A stretch of DNA of 45,063 nucleotides from Mesobacillus boroniphilus JCM 21738 (GTDB taxonomy: Bacteria > Bacillota > Bacilli > Bacillales > Cytobacillaceae): assembly GCF_000517385.1 (NCBI RefSeq), contig NZ_BAUW01000022.1:1-45063 (forward strand), in the 5' to 3' direction. Made by a program: the position numbers and the translations under genes. This document shows, piece by piece, positions 17,936 through 27,407 of the stretch (the stretch's first letter is position 1; each line of letters begins with the position of its first letter). The notes beneath the pieces are model-generated. The model was not told where the DNA came from and searched no databases. It saw nothing but the letters and a program-made list of their open reading frames with translations.

Positions 17936-18712
17936 ATGGTAAAAGATAAAGTCGTGATGATTACCGGTGCCGCCCAGGGAATCGGGTATGAGATTGGCAA
18001 AAGTTTTGCTGAGCAGGGCGCGAAGGTGTTTTTGACAGATTTACAGGAAGAAGCTGTGGAGAAGGCAGCTGCCAGTCTGCGTGAATCTGGGCATGAATCC
18101 GCTGGTTTGAAATGTGATGTTACCAGCGAAAAAGACATTGAGGAGGCAGTTGCAAAATGCATTGAGCACTTTGGTACTGTCGATGTTCTCATTAATAATG
18201 CGGGCTTGCAATATGTCTCCATGATCGAAGATTTCCCGACGGAAAAATTCGAACTGTTGATAAAAGTAATGCTTACTGCACCATTTATGGCCTTGAAGCA
18301 TGTGCTGCCGATCATGAAAAAACAGGGTTCTGGCCGGGTGATCAACATGGCGTCCATCAATGGGCTTGTCGGTTTTGCAGGTAAAGCAGCTTACAACAGT
18401 GCCAAGCATGGGGTCATTGGATTGACAAAGGTTGCAGCCCTCGAAACCGCGGAGCACGGAATCACCGTAAACGCGGTCTGCCCTGGGTATGTCGACACAC
18501 CGCTTGTGCGCAACCAGCTTTCCAGTCTTGCCGAAACAAGGAATGTTCCAATTGAGAAAGTACTCGAAGAAGTCATTTTTCCGCTCGTGCCGCAAAAACG
18601 CCTGCTGGCTGTCGAGGAAATCGCCAGTTATGTTATGTTCCTCGCCAGTGATGCAGCCAAAGGCATCACAGGCCAGGCGGCAGTGATTGATGGAGGGTAT
18701 ACAATTCAATAG
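17936..18712 (+). CDS. bdhA: 3-hydroxybutyrate dehydrogenase (SDR)
   Basis: NAD-dependent short-chain dehydrogenase of 258 aa that oxidises D-3-hydroxybutyrate to acetoacetate. The cofactor loop is TGAAQGIG (about residues 10-17). NNAG is conserved, the catalytic Ser lies in NMASINGLVG, and the YxxxK pair is YNSAKHG. NAVCPGYVDTPLV is the typical bdh substrate region. RBS GAAAGGAG is well placed. It shares the sigma-54 operon with the permease despite a 208-bp gap holding a repeat. A terminator follows. Confidence 0.85.
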   Translation: MVKDKVVMITGAAQGIGYEIGKSFAEQGAKVFLTDLQEEAVEKAAASLRESGHESAGLKCDVTSEKDIEEAVAKCIEHFGTVDVLINNAGLQYVSMIEDFPTEKFELLIKVMLTAPFMALKHVLPIMKKQGSGRVINMASINGLVGFAGKAAYNSAKHGVIGLTKVAALETAEHGITVNAVCPGYVDTPLVRNQLSSLAETRNVPIEKVLEEVIFPLVPQKRLLAVEEIASYVMFLASDAAKGITGQAAVIDGGYTIQ

Positions 18713-18717
18713 ATTAG

Positions 18718-18759
18718 GAGCCGGTCCCATTTTTTATGAGGGAGCCGGCTTGTTTTTTT
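18718..18759 (+). terminator. Terminator after bdhA
   Basis: GAGCCGGTCCC / GGGAGCCGGCT stem with one bulge and a loop of about 11 nt, followed by TTGTTTTTTT. Confidence 0.75.
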
Positions 18760-18876
18760 GAATAGGTCATTTAAAAAAATCTTTGGGCGGGGAGTATGTT
18801 TTGTTTTTCTTTGATCCGGACGGGGTAAGGTTAGTTGATTTCAATATATGAGTGGCAAGATCAACAGAATCAATTT

Positions 18877-19737
18877 CTAAAACTCGCGAAGCTGTTGATT
18901 GTTAATGGAAAAACCATTTAGCAGAAAAAAATCTTTAATAGCTGAAATATGTGCTGTTTTTGAAAGGTGGCCGCAGGAGGAACATAGCCAATTTCCATGA
19001 ATCCTTTTCATCCCAAATCCTTGACATTCAGGGCATTGGATTCCTTTCGTTAATTCATTAAGCGGGAGATTCAATACCTTTGGATCAACGATTAGTGGCT
19101 GATGGGATTTTATTAATTTATGTGCAATCTTCTTTAAGTCTTTCATTGTGAGAGTTTCGGATTTGAATTTCAATTTCATATCCTCAATTTTATAAAGTGC
19201 TCGCGCATTACGGCAAACTCTATAGAATACTTCCGGGGACTTGTTTGAGTTTTTGATGGTTGTTTGTGCGCTGCTGATGGTGACGAAATACTCTATAGGT
19301 GGGAAGGAAAAGGAATTGTTTTTCAGCCAGGTGGTTAAGTTTGAGGTTTGAATCTTCGCCTGTAAAATGGGGTTCCCATAAGTATCTTGTTTCCCATCAA
19401 TAGTTCTGATTAATTGATCAAATGTTAAATCAATGTCAATTTCGCCAGCATAGTTTTTGGATTCGAAATTAATAAAAAATGAAGGGGAAAGAAGAAGGGT
19501 ATCGATTTGAAAGTGGGTTTCTAAATGAGGAAGCCTCAAGGCTTGGAGTAGGATATATTCCTTTTCCGGAAGTTGTGCTAGATAATAATCCAAATCAACT
19601 TCCCCTTTGTATCCCGCCTTCAATTTCATCAATTTTGTCTGGAATTCTTTTTTACGGTGGTGATTAACGGGTAGCCTTTTCACAACAGCTTCATAAATAA
19701 GAATTTTCAGTGGGATTGTCCTTTTTTTAAGTATCAA
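18877..19737 (-). CDS. NERD-domain protein with C-terminal zinc ribbon
   Basis: About 286 aa. The NERD (nuclease-related) domain spans roughly residues 35-150 (GYKGEVDLDYYL; HFQIDTLLLSPSFFINFESKNYAGE, a PD-(D/E)xK-like core with D and ExK). A C-terminal zinc ribbon follows (CPECQGFG ... WLCSSCGHLS). TTG 19737 lies 8 nt after AAGGAG and gives the family-like N-terminus MILKKRTIPLKI; an ATG at 19743 is too close to the RBS. It may act on nucleic acid, but no NERD reaction is firmly known. The gene stands alone. Confidence 0.75.
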   Translation of the reverse strand: MILKKRTIPLKILIYEAVVKRLPVNHHRKKEFQTKLMKLKAGYKGEVDLDYYLAQLPEKEYILLQALRLPHLETHFQIDTLLLSPSFFINFESKNYAGEIDIDLTFDQLIRTIDGKQDTYGNPILQAKIQTSNLTTWLKNNSFSFPPIEYFVTISSAQTTIKNSNKSPEVFYRVCRNARALYKIEDMKLKFKSETLTMKDLKKIAHKLIKSHQPLIVDPKVLNLPLNELTKGIQCPECQGFGMKRIHGNWLCSSCGHLSKTAHISAIKDFFLLNGFSINNQQLREF

Positions 19738-19848
19738 GTGCATCACTCCTTTTCATCTGACACAGATATTACCTCTTTTTTTGAAAGATTACAGTGAGAA
19801 ACCTCTCTCATCGTAAAAAAATTATTAAAACTCTTATAAATAGTTGTT

Positions 19849-19942
19849 TTATTCGCAAATAAGGTTTATTTAATCGCAAATAAATACATTTGTTCGCAAA
19901 AAAAGAAATTTATTCGCAAAAAGTAATGCTTTATTCGCGAAC
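19849..19942. repeat. Direct-repeat array, 20-21 bp period (array B)
   Basis: Five direct copies of TTATTCGCAAATAA-like words. TCGC starts at 19853, 19874, 19894, 19914 and 19935, so the steps are 21, 20, 20 and 21 bp. Between cores the sequence is AT-rich and variable. It lies between the divergent NERD gene and the leuS leader. Array D (40669-40785) has the same period and a related core. Confidence 0.8.
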
Positions 19943-20057
19943 TGGAAATTCACCGCGTTTTTTACCAATTTTGTGACCAAATCTACGATCATAATCCCAC
20001 ACCAAACAAAAGATACAGACATAAACTACTCTCCATAATCATTTATTCCATCCCCGC

Positions 20058-20086
20058 TTGCATATGGGAGGGAATTTTATTACAAT
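20058..20086 (+). promoter_or_regulatory. Sigma-A promoter of leuS leader
   Basis: TTGCAT, a 17-bp spacer and TACAAT, placing the start near 20093, just before the T-box stem I. Confidence 0.75.
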
Positions 20087-20099
20087 ATCTCTATATTCA

Positions 20100-20345
20100 T
20101 AATGAAAGACTTCGACAAGGAGTAGTAGTGGTGTAAAGCCTGATGTAGAGAGCTGGCGGTTGGTGCAAGCCAGACGGTCCATCATGAACTCGCCTTTGAG
20201 TCGCATACGTGAAACACAAGTAGCGTTTGCCGTTTTCCGCGTTAAGGATGAATGAAGCGAGTGTTACACACTAATTTGGGTGGTACCGCGGGAGATCATA
20301 CATAACCTCTCGTCCCTTTTACAGGGGCGGGAGTTTTTTATTTTT
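20100..20345 (+). promoter_or_regulatory. T-box riboswitch, leucine (CTC specifier), with terminator
   Basis: T-box leader that senses uncharged tRNA-Leu. The specifier is CTC at 20189-20191 within ATGAACTCGCC. The T-box sequence TGGGTGGTACCGCGG is at 20277-20291. A terminator follows (GTCCC...GGGGCGGGAG then TTTTTT, about 20306-20340). The antiterminator would form with the T-box when tRNA is uncharged. A leucine codon in the specifier agrees with leuS downstream. Confidence 0.95.
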
Positions 20346-20440
20346 CTGGAGTCATTGACTGGGCAGCTAGTCCAATAAGGTCGCTGGAACAAGCCTCATC
20401 CGCTAAAAATAAATCGAAACAAAACAGGAGGACATTGACG

Positions 20441-22855
20441 ATGAGTTTTAACCATCAGGAAATCGAGAAAAAATGGCAATCGCATTGGGAACAGAACAAA
20501 ACGTTCAAAACAACTGAAGATAAAGGGAAAGAGAAATTCTATGCGCTTGATATGTTCCCGTATCCATCTGGTGCCGGCCTTCACGTGGGCCACCCGGAAG
20601 GTTACACAGCGACTGACATCCTTTCACGCATGAAAAGGATGCAGGGCTTCAACGTCCTTCATCCAATGGGCTGGGATGCTTTCGGCCTTCCTGCTGAGCA
20701 GTATGCACTGGATACAGGGAATGACCCAGCAGAGTTCACGGAGCAAAACATCAACACGTTCCGTCGCCAGATCAAGGCATTAGGCTTTTCATATGACTGG
20801 GATCGCGAAGTCAATACGACTGACCCTGAATACTACAAGTGGACGCAATGGATTTTCTTAAAACTTTATGAAAATGGCCTTGCATACATTGATGAAGTTG
20901 CGGTTAACTGGTGCCCGGCACTTGGAACTGTTTTAGCAAATGAAGAAGTAATCGACGGTAAAAGTGAGCGCGGCGGACACCCAGTTGAGCGCCGTCCGAT
21001 GAGACAGTGGATGCTTAAGATCACTGCCTATGCAGATCGCCTTCTTGAGGATCTGGATTTGCTTGACTGGCCGGAAAGCCTGAAGGATATGCAGCGCAAC
21101 TGGATCGGCCGCTCAGAAGGTGCAGAAATCACCTTCAACATCGAAGGACATGAAGGAACGTTTACCGTATTCACGACGCGTCCGGATACATTGTTCGGCG
21201 CAACTTATGCAGTATTGGCACCAGAGCATCAATTAGTAGATAAAATCACTACTTCAGAACAGCGCGCAGCAATCGATAAATATATCGATGAAATCAAGAG
21301 CAAGAGCGACCTTGAGCGTACAGACCTAGCCAAGGACAAAACGGGCGTCTTCACTGGCGCTTATGCTATCAACCCAGCAAACGGCGAAAAAATGCCAATC
21401 TGGATCGCTGACTATGTTCTTGCATCCTACGGTACAGGAGCGATCATGGCGGTACCTGGCCATGACGAGCGCGACTACGAGTTCGCTAAAAAATTCAATC
21501 TAGAAATCAGAGAAGTCGTTGCAGGCGGAGACATCGAAAAAGAAGCTTACACTGGCGACGGCGAGCACATCAACTCCGAATTCCTTAACGGCATGGGCAA
21601 GGAAGAGGCAATCAATAAGATGATTGCGTGGATTGAGGAAAAAGGAATTGGAACGAAGAAGGTCACTTACCGCCTACGTGACTGGTTGTTCAGCCGCCAG
21701 CGCTACTGGGGTGAGCCGATTCCAATCATCCACTGGGAAGATGGCACAATGTCCGCTGTACCTGAGGATCAGCTTCCGCTTGTCTTGCCAAAAACAACTG
21801 AAATCAAGCCATCAGGCACAGGTGAATCTCCGCTTGCCAATATCGATGACTGGGTGAACGTTGTTGACCCTGAGACAGGCAAAAAAGGCCGCCGTGAAAC
21901 GAATACGATGCCGCAATGGGCTGGCAGCTGCTGGTACTATCTGCGTTATATCGATCCGAAAAACGACCAGGCACTGGCCGATGAGGAAAAATTAAAGCAG
22001 TGGCTTCCGGTTGATATCTATATCGGTGGAGCGGAGCACGCGGTACTTCACTTGCTTTATGCTCGTTTCTGGCACAAGGTCCTTTACGATGTAGGAGTTG
22101 TCCACACGAAGGAGCCTTTCCAAAAGCTTTTCAACCAGGGTATGATTCTTGGTGAAAACAACGAAAAAATGAGTAAATCAAAAGGCAATGTCGTCAACCC
22201 GGATGAGATCGTTGAGAGCCATGGAGCAGATACGCTGCGTCTTTATGAAATGTTCATGGGACCGCTTGAAGCATCCATCGCATGGTCTACAAATGGTCTG
22301 GACGGATCACGCCGTTTCTTAGACCGCATCTGGCGTCTGCTTGTCAATGAAAACGGCAGCTTGAGCGAGAAAATCAAGGATGTTGAAAGCACGAACCTTG
22401 AGAAGGTCTATCATCAGACAGTGAAGAAGGTAACTGAAGACTATGAAGGACTTCGCTTCAACACAGCGATTTCACAAATGATGGTCTTCATCAATGAAGC
22501 ATATAAAGCGGAAGAGCTTCCAAAAGCATACGTTGAAGGCTTTGTAAAAATGCTGGCGCCGATCACTCCGCATATTGCAGAAGAGCTTTGGGCTAAGCTT
22601 GGCCACAGTGAGTCAATCACATATGCAGCATGGCCGGCATATGATGAAGCCAAGCTAGTCGACGACGAAGTTGAAATCGTTGTCCAGGTAAACGGTAAAA
22701 TCAAAGCGAAAATGATGGTACCCGCAGACGCAAACAGAGAAACTCTTGAACAAATCGCGATGGGCGATGTTGCTGTCAAAGAACAAATCGACGGAAAGAC
22801 AATTCGTAAGGTAATTGCAGTACCAGGAAAGCTGGTTAACATAGTCGCAAACTAA
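20441..22855 (+). CDS. leuS: Leucyl-tRNA synthetase
   Basis: Class I synthetase of 804 aa that charges tRNA-Leu. HIGH motif HVGH (residues 48-51), CP1 editing domain with [14 protein letters not shown] and the [15 protein letters not shown] stretch, KMSKSKGN in the catalytic core, and a C-terminal anticodon-binding and tRNA-docking domain ending [11 protein letters not shown]. The ATG at 20441 lies 9 nt after GGAGG; the in-frame TTG at 20435 is too close to it. The gene is intact and controlled by the T-box leader. Confidence 0.98.
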   Translation: MSFNHQEIEKKWQSHWEQNKTFKTTEDKGKEKFYALDMFPYPSGAGLHVGHPEGYTATDILSRMKRMQGFNVLHPMGWDAFGLPAEQYALDTGNDPAEFTEQNINTFRRQIKALGFSYDWDREVNTTDPEYYKWTQWIFLKLYENGLAYIDEVAVNWCPALGTVLANEEVIDGKSERGGHPVERRPMRQWMLKITAYADRLLEDLDLLDWPESLKDMQRNWIGRSEGAEITFNIEGHEGTFTVFTTRPDTLFGATYAVLAPEHQLVDKITTSEQRAAIDKYIDEIKSKSDLERTDLAKDKTGVFTGAYAINPANGEKMPIWIADYVLASYGTGAIMAVPGHDERDYEFAKKFNLEIREVVAGGDIEKEAYTGDGEHINSEFLNGMGKEEAINKMIAWIEEKGIGTKKVTYRLRDWLFSRQRYWGEPIPIIHWEDGTMSAVPEDQLPLVLPKTTEIKPSGTGESPLANIDDWVNVVDPETGKKGRRETNTMPQWAGSCWYYLRYIDPKNDQALADEEKLKQWLPVDIYIGGAEHAVLHLLYARFWHKVLYDVGVVHTKEPFQKLFNQGMILGENNEKMSKSKGNVVNPDEIVESHGADTLRLYEMFMGPLEASIAWSTNGLDGSRRFLDRIWRLLVNENGSLSEKIKDVESTNLEKVYHQTVKKVTEDYEGLRFNTAISQMMVFINEAYKAEELPKAYVEGFVKMLAPITPHIAEELWAKLGHSESITYAAWPAYDEAKLVDDEVEIVVQVNGKIKAKMMVPADANRETLEQIAMGDVAVKEQIDGKTIRKVIAVPGKLVNIVAN

Positions 22856-22861
22856 AATTTT

Positions 22862-22902
22862 CTTGAAAGGGTCGTTTATTGACGGCCCTTCTATTTTTTT
22901 TA
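22862..22902 (+). terminator. Terminator after leuS
   Basis: Imperfect hairpin GAAAGGGTCG...GACGGCCCTTC, followed by an 8-T run. Confidence 0.7.
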
Positions 22903-22928
22903 CAAAAATACCCCATTGGGTTTTTTCT

Positions 22929-22957
22929 TTGTAATCTAAAAAGAGTTTTTATATAAT
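22929..22957 (+). promoter_or_regulatory. Sigma-A promoter of ytwF
   Basis: TTGTAA, a 17-bp spacer and TATAAT, 77 bp before the ytwF start. Confidence 0.6.
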
Positions 22958-23033
22958 AAATAGGGGAAAATACATTAAGGTATTGTATCCTTTAAATAGG
23001 AATAATTTTACTGAATATTGGAGGAAATGATTA

Positions 23034-23345
23034 ATGAATAAAGTTGAAACAATCACACCTGAAGAACTTCAAAAGAAGCTGGAAGCTGGCGAAAAGCCAG
23101 AAATGGTTGACGTTCGTGAGCATGACGAAGTTGAGTCAGGAATGATTCCTGGAGCTAAGCACGTGCCGATGGGCGAAATTCCTGAAAGACTGAACGAATT
23201 TGACAAAGACAAAGAATACATCTTCATCTGCCGTTCAAGCGCGCGCAGCGGCAACGTCTGCCACTATATGAACGAGCAAGGCTTCAAAGTCCGTAACATG
23301 GTTGGCGGCATGATGAGCTGGGGCGGAGAAACAAAGCGTCCATAA
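23034..23345 (+). CDS. ytwF: YtwF, single-domain rhodanese-like protein
   Basis: 103-aa cytoplasmic rhodanese domain, expected to carry persulfide sulfur on C66 in the active loop CRSSARS. The N-terminal VDVREHDEVESGMIPGAKH is the family core and GGMMSWGG closes the domain. RBS GGAGG is 8 nt upstream. It follows leuS, as rhodanese genes do in related genomes. The sulfur acceptor is unknown. Confidence 0.9.
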   Translation: MNKVETITPEELQKKLEAGEKPEMVDVREHDEVESGMIPGAKHVPMGEIPERLNEFDKDKEYIFICRSSARSGNVCHYMNEQGFKVRNMVGGMMSWGGETKRP

Positions 23346-23402
23346 TTATAAAATTCTGAAAATATGGCCAGAATGGATGTAAAAAAGGAAGGATGACTTC
23401 CC

Positions 23403-23588
23403 TTGATCCAGGTCAGAGTATTTGATCATGAACATGAAAAAGATCTTGAACAGGAATTGAACCGATTTCTTGAAAAACTCGACGAAAAAAAGCTTTTGGA
23501 CATTAAATACAATGTCGCGGTCATTCCCGAAGAAGAGGATGAAGAACAGATTTACTGTTTTTCAGCAATGGTTGTGTACAGAGCCTGA
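23403..23588 (+). CDS. cse60: Cse60-family sporulation protein
   Basis: 61-aa acidic protein (IQVRVFDHEHEKDLEQELN ... IYCFSAMVVYR). It matches what I recall of B. subtilis Cse60, a small product of the sporulation mother-cell programme. TTG start, AGGAAGGA 8-9 nt upstream. No sigma-E promoter was convincingly found in the 57-bp gap from ytwF, so it may be read from there. The role is unknown. Confidence 0.75.
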   Translation: MIQVRVFDHEHEKDLEQELNRFLEKLDEKKLLDIKYNVAVIPEEEDEEQIYCFSAMVVYRA

Positions 23589-23612
23589 GTGAATTCACTC
23601 GGGCTCTGTTTG
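23579..23612 (+). terminator. Terminator after cse60
   Basis: AGAGCCTGAGTGAATTCACTCGGGCTCT is a long inverted repeat overlapping the stop codon, followed by GTTTGTATTT. Confidence 0.75.
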
Positions 23613-23640
23613 TATTTAGGGATGACTTACAGATAAAATT

Positions 23641-23828
23641 GTCGGTCATCAAGCCCATGACGGACAGAAATAGACGGGAAGCTAGTAAAAGTGTCCGTCA
23701 TCAAGGCCATGACGGACAGAAATTGGCAGGAAACGAGCAAAAGTGTCCGTCATCAAGTCTATGACGGACAGAAATAGACGGGAAGCCAGAAAAAGTGTCC
23801 GTCATTAAGGTCATGACGGACACTAAGT
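23641..23828. repeat. Palindromic repeat array, 52 bp period (array A2)
   Basis: Four units with GACGGACAG/C at 23659, 23711, 23763 and 23815, exactly 52 bp apart. Each has arms TGTCCGTCAT / ATGACGGACA around CAAGnCC-type 7-nt centres, with spacers of the form GAAATnnnnnGGAAnCnnGnAAAAG. It is the same element as array A1 at the window start, 23 kb away. It fills the convergent gap between cse60 and ytfP. Confidence 0.85.
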
Positions 23829-23836
23829 CATCTAAT

Positions 23837-25105
23837 CTATTTCTGCAGCGCGTATTTTCCAGCATTAGTACCAGCAAGCCGGCCGGTAACAAGTGCGGAG
23901 GTAATATTGTAGCCTCCTGTATATCCATGGATGTCGAGGATTTCCCCGCAAAAGTAAAGTCCTTCTGCTTTCTTGGATGCCATTGTCTGCGGCTCGACTT
24001 CTTTAACCGAAACGCCGCCTCCGGTGACAAATGCTTTATCAAGCGGCAGGGTGCCGTTCACTTTGAACTCGAATTGCTTGACTGATTTGGCGAAGCTTCT
24101 TATTTTTTCATGGCCTAGCTGTCCGCCCTGCATCGCCGGGTCAATCTCATTCAGCTCAAGCAGGAACAGTAGATACCGTTCTGGCAGGAGACCCTTCAAT
24201 AAATTCTTCACCGCTTTTTTTGGCTCGGCTTTGATCAGTTTATTGATTTCCTGGAACAATTCTTCCTCTTTCATATCAGGAAGGGCGTCCAGGGACATGA
24301 CGACTTCTTTCAGATTCCACTTTTGCATCGCTTTGACGACGAACTGGCTGCAGCGGAGAACTGCTGGGCCGCTGATGCCAAAGTGTGTGAAGATCATATC
24401 CATTTTATGAGTGATCAGCGCTTTTCCTTTTGGGTTAAGGACGCTTAGCCCAATTCCCCTTAACGAAAGTCCCTGCAGAACTTTTTCTTTTGCAAAAGGT
24501 TCAGAGGACGTCAATGGAACTTCAGTCGGGAACAGAGTTGTGATCGTGTGGCCTGCTTTTTCCGCCCAGGCATACCCATCTCCGGTGGAGCCTGTATGAG
24601 GCACTGATTTTCCGCCGACGGCAATGATGACACTGTCCGCATAAATCAATTCACCATTTTTCAATTCTACAGATTCAGCCTTGCCATCTTTGTAGTGGAC
24701 ATCGGCAACAGGGGTGTTCGTCTTGATTTCCACTTTCAAATCTTTAAGCTTTGATAAAAGAGCGTCAACAACTGATTGAGCTTTATCCGTGACCGGGAAC
24801 ATCCGGCCATGATCCTCTTCTTTTAGCTGTATTCCTAGCCCTTCGAAAAATGAAATGATATCTTCATTGCTAAAAATCGACAGTGCACTGTATAAAAACC
24901 GCCCATTTCCGGGTATATGTTTAATGATTTCATCTACTGGCAGCCGGTTGGTCACATTGCAGCGGCCGCCTCCCGAGATTGCCAGCTTTCGGCCTAGCTT
25001 GTCTCCTTTGTCGATCAGCAGCACTTTTGCGCCCTGCTCACCAGCAGCAATCGCGGCCATCAAGCCAGACGGACCGCCTCCAAGGACGATTACATCATAT
25101 TTCAT
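23837..25105 (-). CDS. ytfP: YtfP, HI0933/BaiN-type flavoprotein
   Basis: FAD-binding oxidoreductase of the HI0933 family, 422 aa from the ATG at 25105. Dinucleotide motif [20 protein letters not shown] at the N-terminus, [30 protein letters not shown], and the C-terminal FAD contact [14 protein letters not shown]. The start has GGTGA upstream; longer upstream codons are in frame but lack an RBS. The physiological substrate is unknown. The gene stands alone, convergent with cse60 across array A2. Confidence 0.9.
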   Translation of the reverse strand: MKYDVIVLGGGPSGLMAAIAAGEQGAKVLLIDKGDKLGRKLAISGGGRCNVTNRLPVDEIIKHIPGNGRFLYSALSIFSNEDIISFFEGLGIQLKEEDHGRMFPVTDKAQSVVDALLSKLKDLKVEIKTNTPVADVHYKDGKAESVELKNGELIYADSVIIAVGGKSVPHTGSTGDGYAWAEKAGHTITTLFPTEVPLTSSEPFAKEKVLQGLSLRGIGLSVLNPKGKALITHKMDMIFTHFGISGPAVLRCSQFVVKAMQKWNLKEVVMSLDALPDMKEEELFQEINKLIKAEPKKAVKNLLKGLLPERYLLFLLELNEIDPAMQGGQLGHEKIRSFAKSVKQFEFKVNGTLPLDKAFVTGGGVSVKEVEPQTMASKKAEGLYFCGEILDIHGYTGGYNITSALVTGRLAGTNAGKYALQK

Positions 25106-25398
25106 TGCTTCACCAACTTTTCGTTTCACTTTTTAAATGCATTTTGCACTTTCATTATTATAATCTATCTCATCATTAAAAACATTGCCTTGAATTAGGT
25201 TCTTTAAACGGATTACAGCCCGGAAAACTGGCAGTCATGCTCGAGAAGGAGTAAACTAGGGAATGCAGGAAATTTGTGCAGCAAGGATGCAGGAAATTTT
25301 TTCATCCCTTGATAAATATCATAGTGTCTGATTGTGTTTATGGTAAAATACAAGTTTGTAATCTGTTTTTAATTTATAGATTGAAAAGTAGGGATTTT
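25106..25398. other. Intergenic region between ytfP and ytgP
   Basis: Divergent promoter region. A direct repeat ATGCAGGAAATTT occurs at 25263-25275 and 25287-25299, 24 bp apart. A TAAAAT -10-like hexamer lies near 25344. No ORF with an RBS is seen. Confidence 0.35.
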
Positions 25399-27025
25399 AT
25401 GTCATCAAAGCTTTTAAGAGGGACGTTCATATTGACGCTTGGCACGATTTTGTCTAAAGTGCTGGGACTGTTTTATATTATCCCTTTTTATGCGATTATC
25501 GATAAATACGACGGTACTTTATTCTTATTCATATATTCCTTATACGATTTTTATTAGCGTGGCAACTGCGGGGGTGCCGCTTGCAGTCTCTAAATTCATC
25601 GCTAAGTATAATGCGCTTGGGGAATATGCTGTCGGCAGGAAACTGTTTAAATCGGGTGTCATCGTCATGCTTGCTACAGGCTTCATTTCCTTCTTGATCA
25701 TGTATTTTACAGCACCGGGTCTCGCGGACATAGTCATTTCCAGCAGTGATGATGATGATGTCGTCATCAGCGCACAGGATGCTACAACTGTTATACGTGC
25801 TGTCAGTTTTGCCTTGATTGTTGTTCCATTCATGAGCTTGATCAGAGGTTTCTTCCAGGGGCATCAATCGATGGGGCCATCAGCTGTATCGCAAGTTGTT
25901 GAGCAGATCGTCAGGATTGTCTTTTTGCTGTCGGGTGCATATATTGTCCTTTACATCATGAAGGGAAGTATGGTTTCAGCCGTCAGCGTTGCGACCTTTG
26001 CAGCCTTTATTGGGGCACTTGGAAGTTTAGGTGTACTTGGATGGTACTGGTTCAAACGTAAACCTCACCTCGATGAGTTGCTTAAAGAAGACAAGGGGAC
26101 AATGGATGTCTCCTTAAAAGAAATATATAAGGAAATCTTAATCTATGCAGCACCATTTGTTTTTGTTGGGATCGCCAATCCATTATTCCAGTTCATTGAT
26201 ATGCTGACATTTGAGAGGGCAATGCGTGCTGCTGGCGTAGTCCATAAAGAAGCCCAGGCAGCTTTTGGTGTACTGAATTTCCAGACGCATAAGCTGGTAA
26301 TTATTCCGGTTTCATTGGCTACTGCATTTTCTTTAACACTGGTTCCAAGCATTACAAAAGCCTTCACTGATAATGACCGAAAAGGAATGCGGCGCCAGCT
26401 GGACCAAACCTTCCAGGTACTTATGTATCTGACTGTGCCTGCAGCGTTGGGGATTTCTCTGCTGGCACAGCCAATGTTCACCGTTTTCTTTGAGAATGAT
26501 CCTTTAGGAACCGAAGTACTGAGAACCTACGCACCAGTAGCCATCCTTTTCGCGCTCTTCTCCGTCACCGCTGCCATCCTCCAGGGGATCAACGAGCAGC
26601 GATTCACGATTTTGAGTTTGCTGACGGGATTATTGGTGAAGCTAACCTTTAACATCCCATTGATCAAGCTTTTTGAAACACAGGGGGCGGTAATGTCAAC
26701 TGCTTTAGGCTATATAGCAGCAATCATAATTAACTTGCTTGTGATTAAAAAGTTCGCTAGATACCCAATGGGCTTTGTGACGAGAAGAATCATCCTGATT
26801 TTGATTTTCTCAGGTTTGATGGCAGGCGTTACGATGGCTTTCTATGAAGTGCTTGTTGAATTCCTTTCACCTGCTGCGAAGTTCCAGTCGATTGTCATCA
26901 TCGGAATCTCTGCGCTTGTCGGAGCTGGTGTTTACTTCTACCTGGGACTCCGGACAAAGCTGGTGGACAGGCTCTTCGGAGACAGGGTGACCAAGCTCAA
27001 GCAAAAATTAAGGCTGCCTGTATAA
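25399..27025 (+). CDS. ytgP: YtgP, polysaccharide/lipid flippase of the MurJ-MOP superfamily (frameshifted)
   Basis: Fourteen-TM transporter of the polysaccharide biosynthesis (PST/MVF) family. B. subtilis YtgP can flip lipid II (MurJ function). It starts MSSKLLRGTFILTLGTILSK; AGVPLAVSKFIAKYN and AILQGINEQRFTILSLLTG are conserved. The frame changes near 25520 by one extra or two missing bases, unlike the single losses elsewhere; an ACAC to AC loss in GGTACACTTTAT would do it. Corrected length is about 540 aa. A terminator follows. Confidence 0.9.
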
Positions 27026-27030
27026 AAGAA

Positions 27031-27060
27031 AATGGCCTTCTGACATGAGGGCCATTTTTG
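27031..27060 (+). terminator. Terminator after ytgP
   Basis: AATGGCC / GGCCATT stem with a 12-nt loop and TTTTT. Confidence 0.75.
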
Positions 27061-27064
27061 CTGA

Positions 27065-27303
27065 CTAGTAATAAAAATGCTGGTCTTCTTGCCTTAAGCC
27101 AAGGCGCCGCTCAATCCTGTCGACCCTGCGCTCAAGCCGGTCCAACTGATTGTTCAATCTTTGAATCTGACGTTCAAGGCGATCCAACTGTCCGCCGCCG
27201 GGATAGCCGCCGCCAGGGTATCCTCACCGGGGAATCCGCCGCCTCCGCCTGGCAGACCGGGGATTGGGATGTACAAGCCTTGCCCTTGTTGTCGATGGTT
27301 CAT
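27065..27303 (-). CDS. Small Gly/Pro-rich protein with C-terminal coiled coil (frameshifted)
   Basis: 79 aa when one base is restored near 27221 (GGTGGAGGA to GGTGAGGA on the coding strand). It begins MNHRQQGQGLYIPIPGLPGG, followed by GGYPGGG repeats, then an amphipathic heptad region of LDRLERQIQRLNNQLDRLE and RRVDRIERRLG type. RBS GAGGAG lies 9-10 nt upstream of the ATG. The architecture resembles spore-coat or germination-associated small proteins of Bacillaceae, but I do not recognise it. It is convergent with ytgP. Confidence 0.7.
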
Positions 27304-27407
27304 TCAGGTCATCTCCTCATAATCTGATTTAAACTATGATATTAGTCTATGTAAGGCGGCACGAAATGGAATGGGCACCTGCCCATATGAATAAATGGAG
27401 GTATACG

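Noticed and set aside
17727-17942. 71-aa ORF between permease and bdhA
   Set aside because: It covers the inverted-repeat element, lacks its own RBS and overlaps the RBS and start of bdhA.
27058-27327. 89-aa plus-strand ORF after ytgP
   Set aside because: It is the antisense of the Gly-rich coiled-coil gene, which has the RBS, start and sensible protein pattern on the minus strand.
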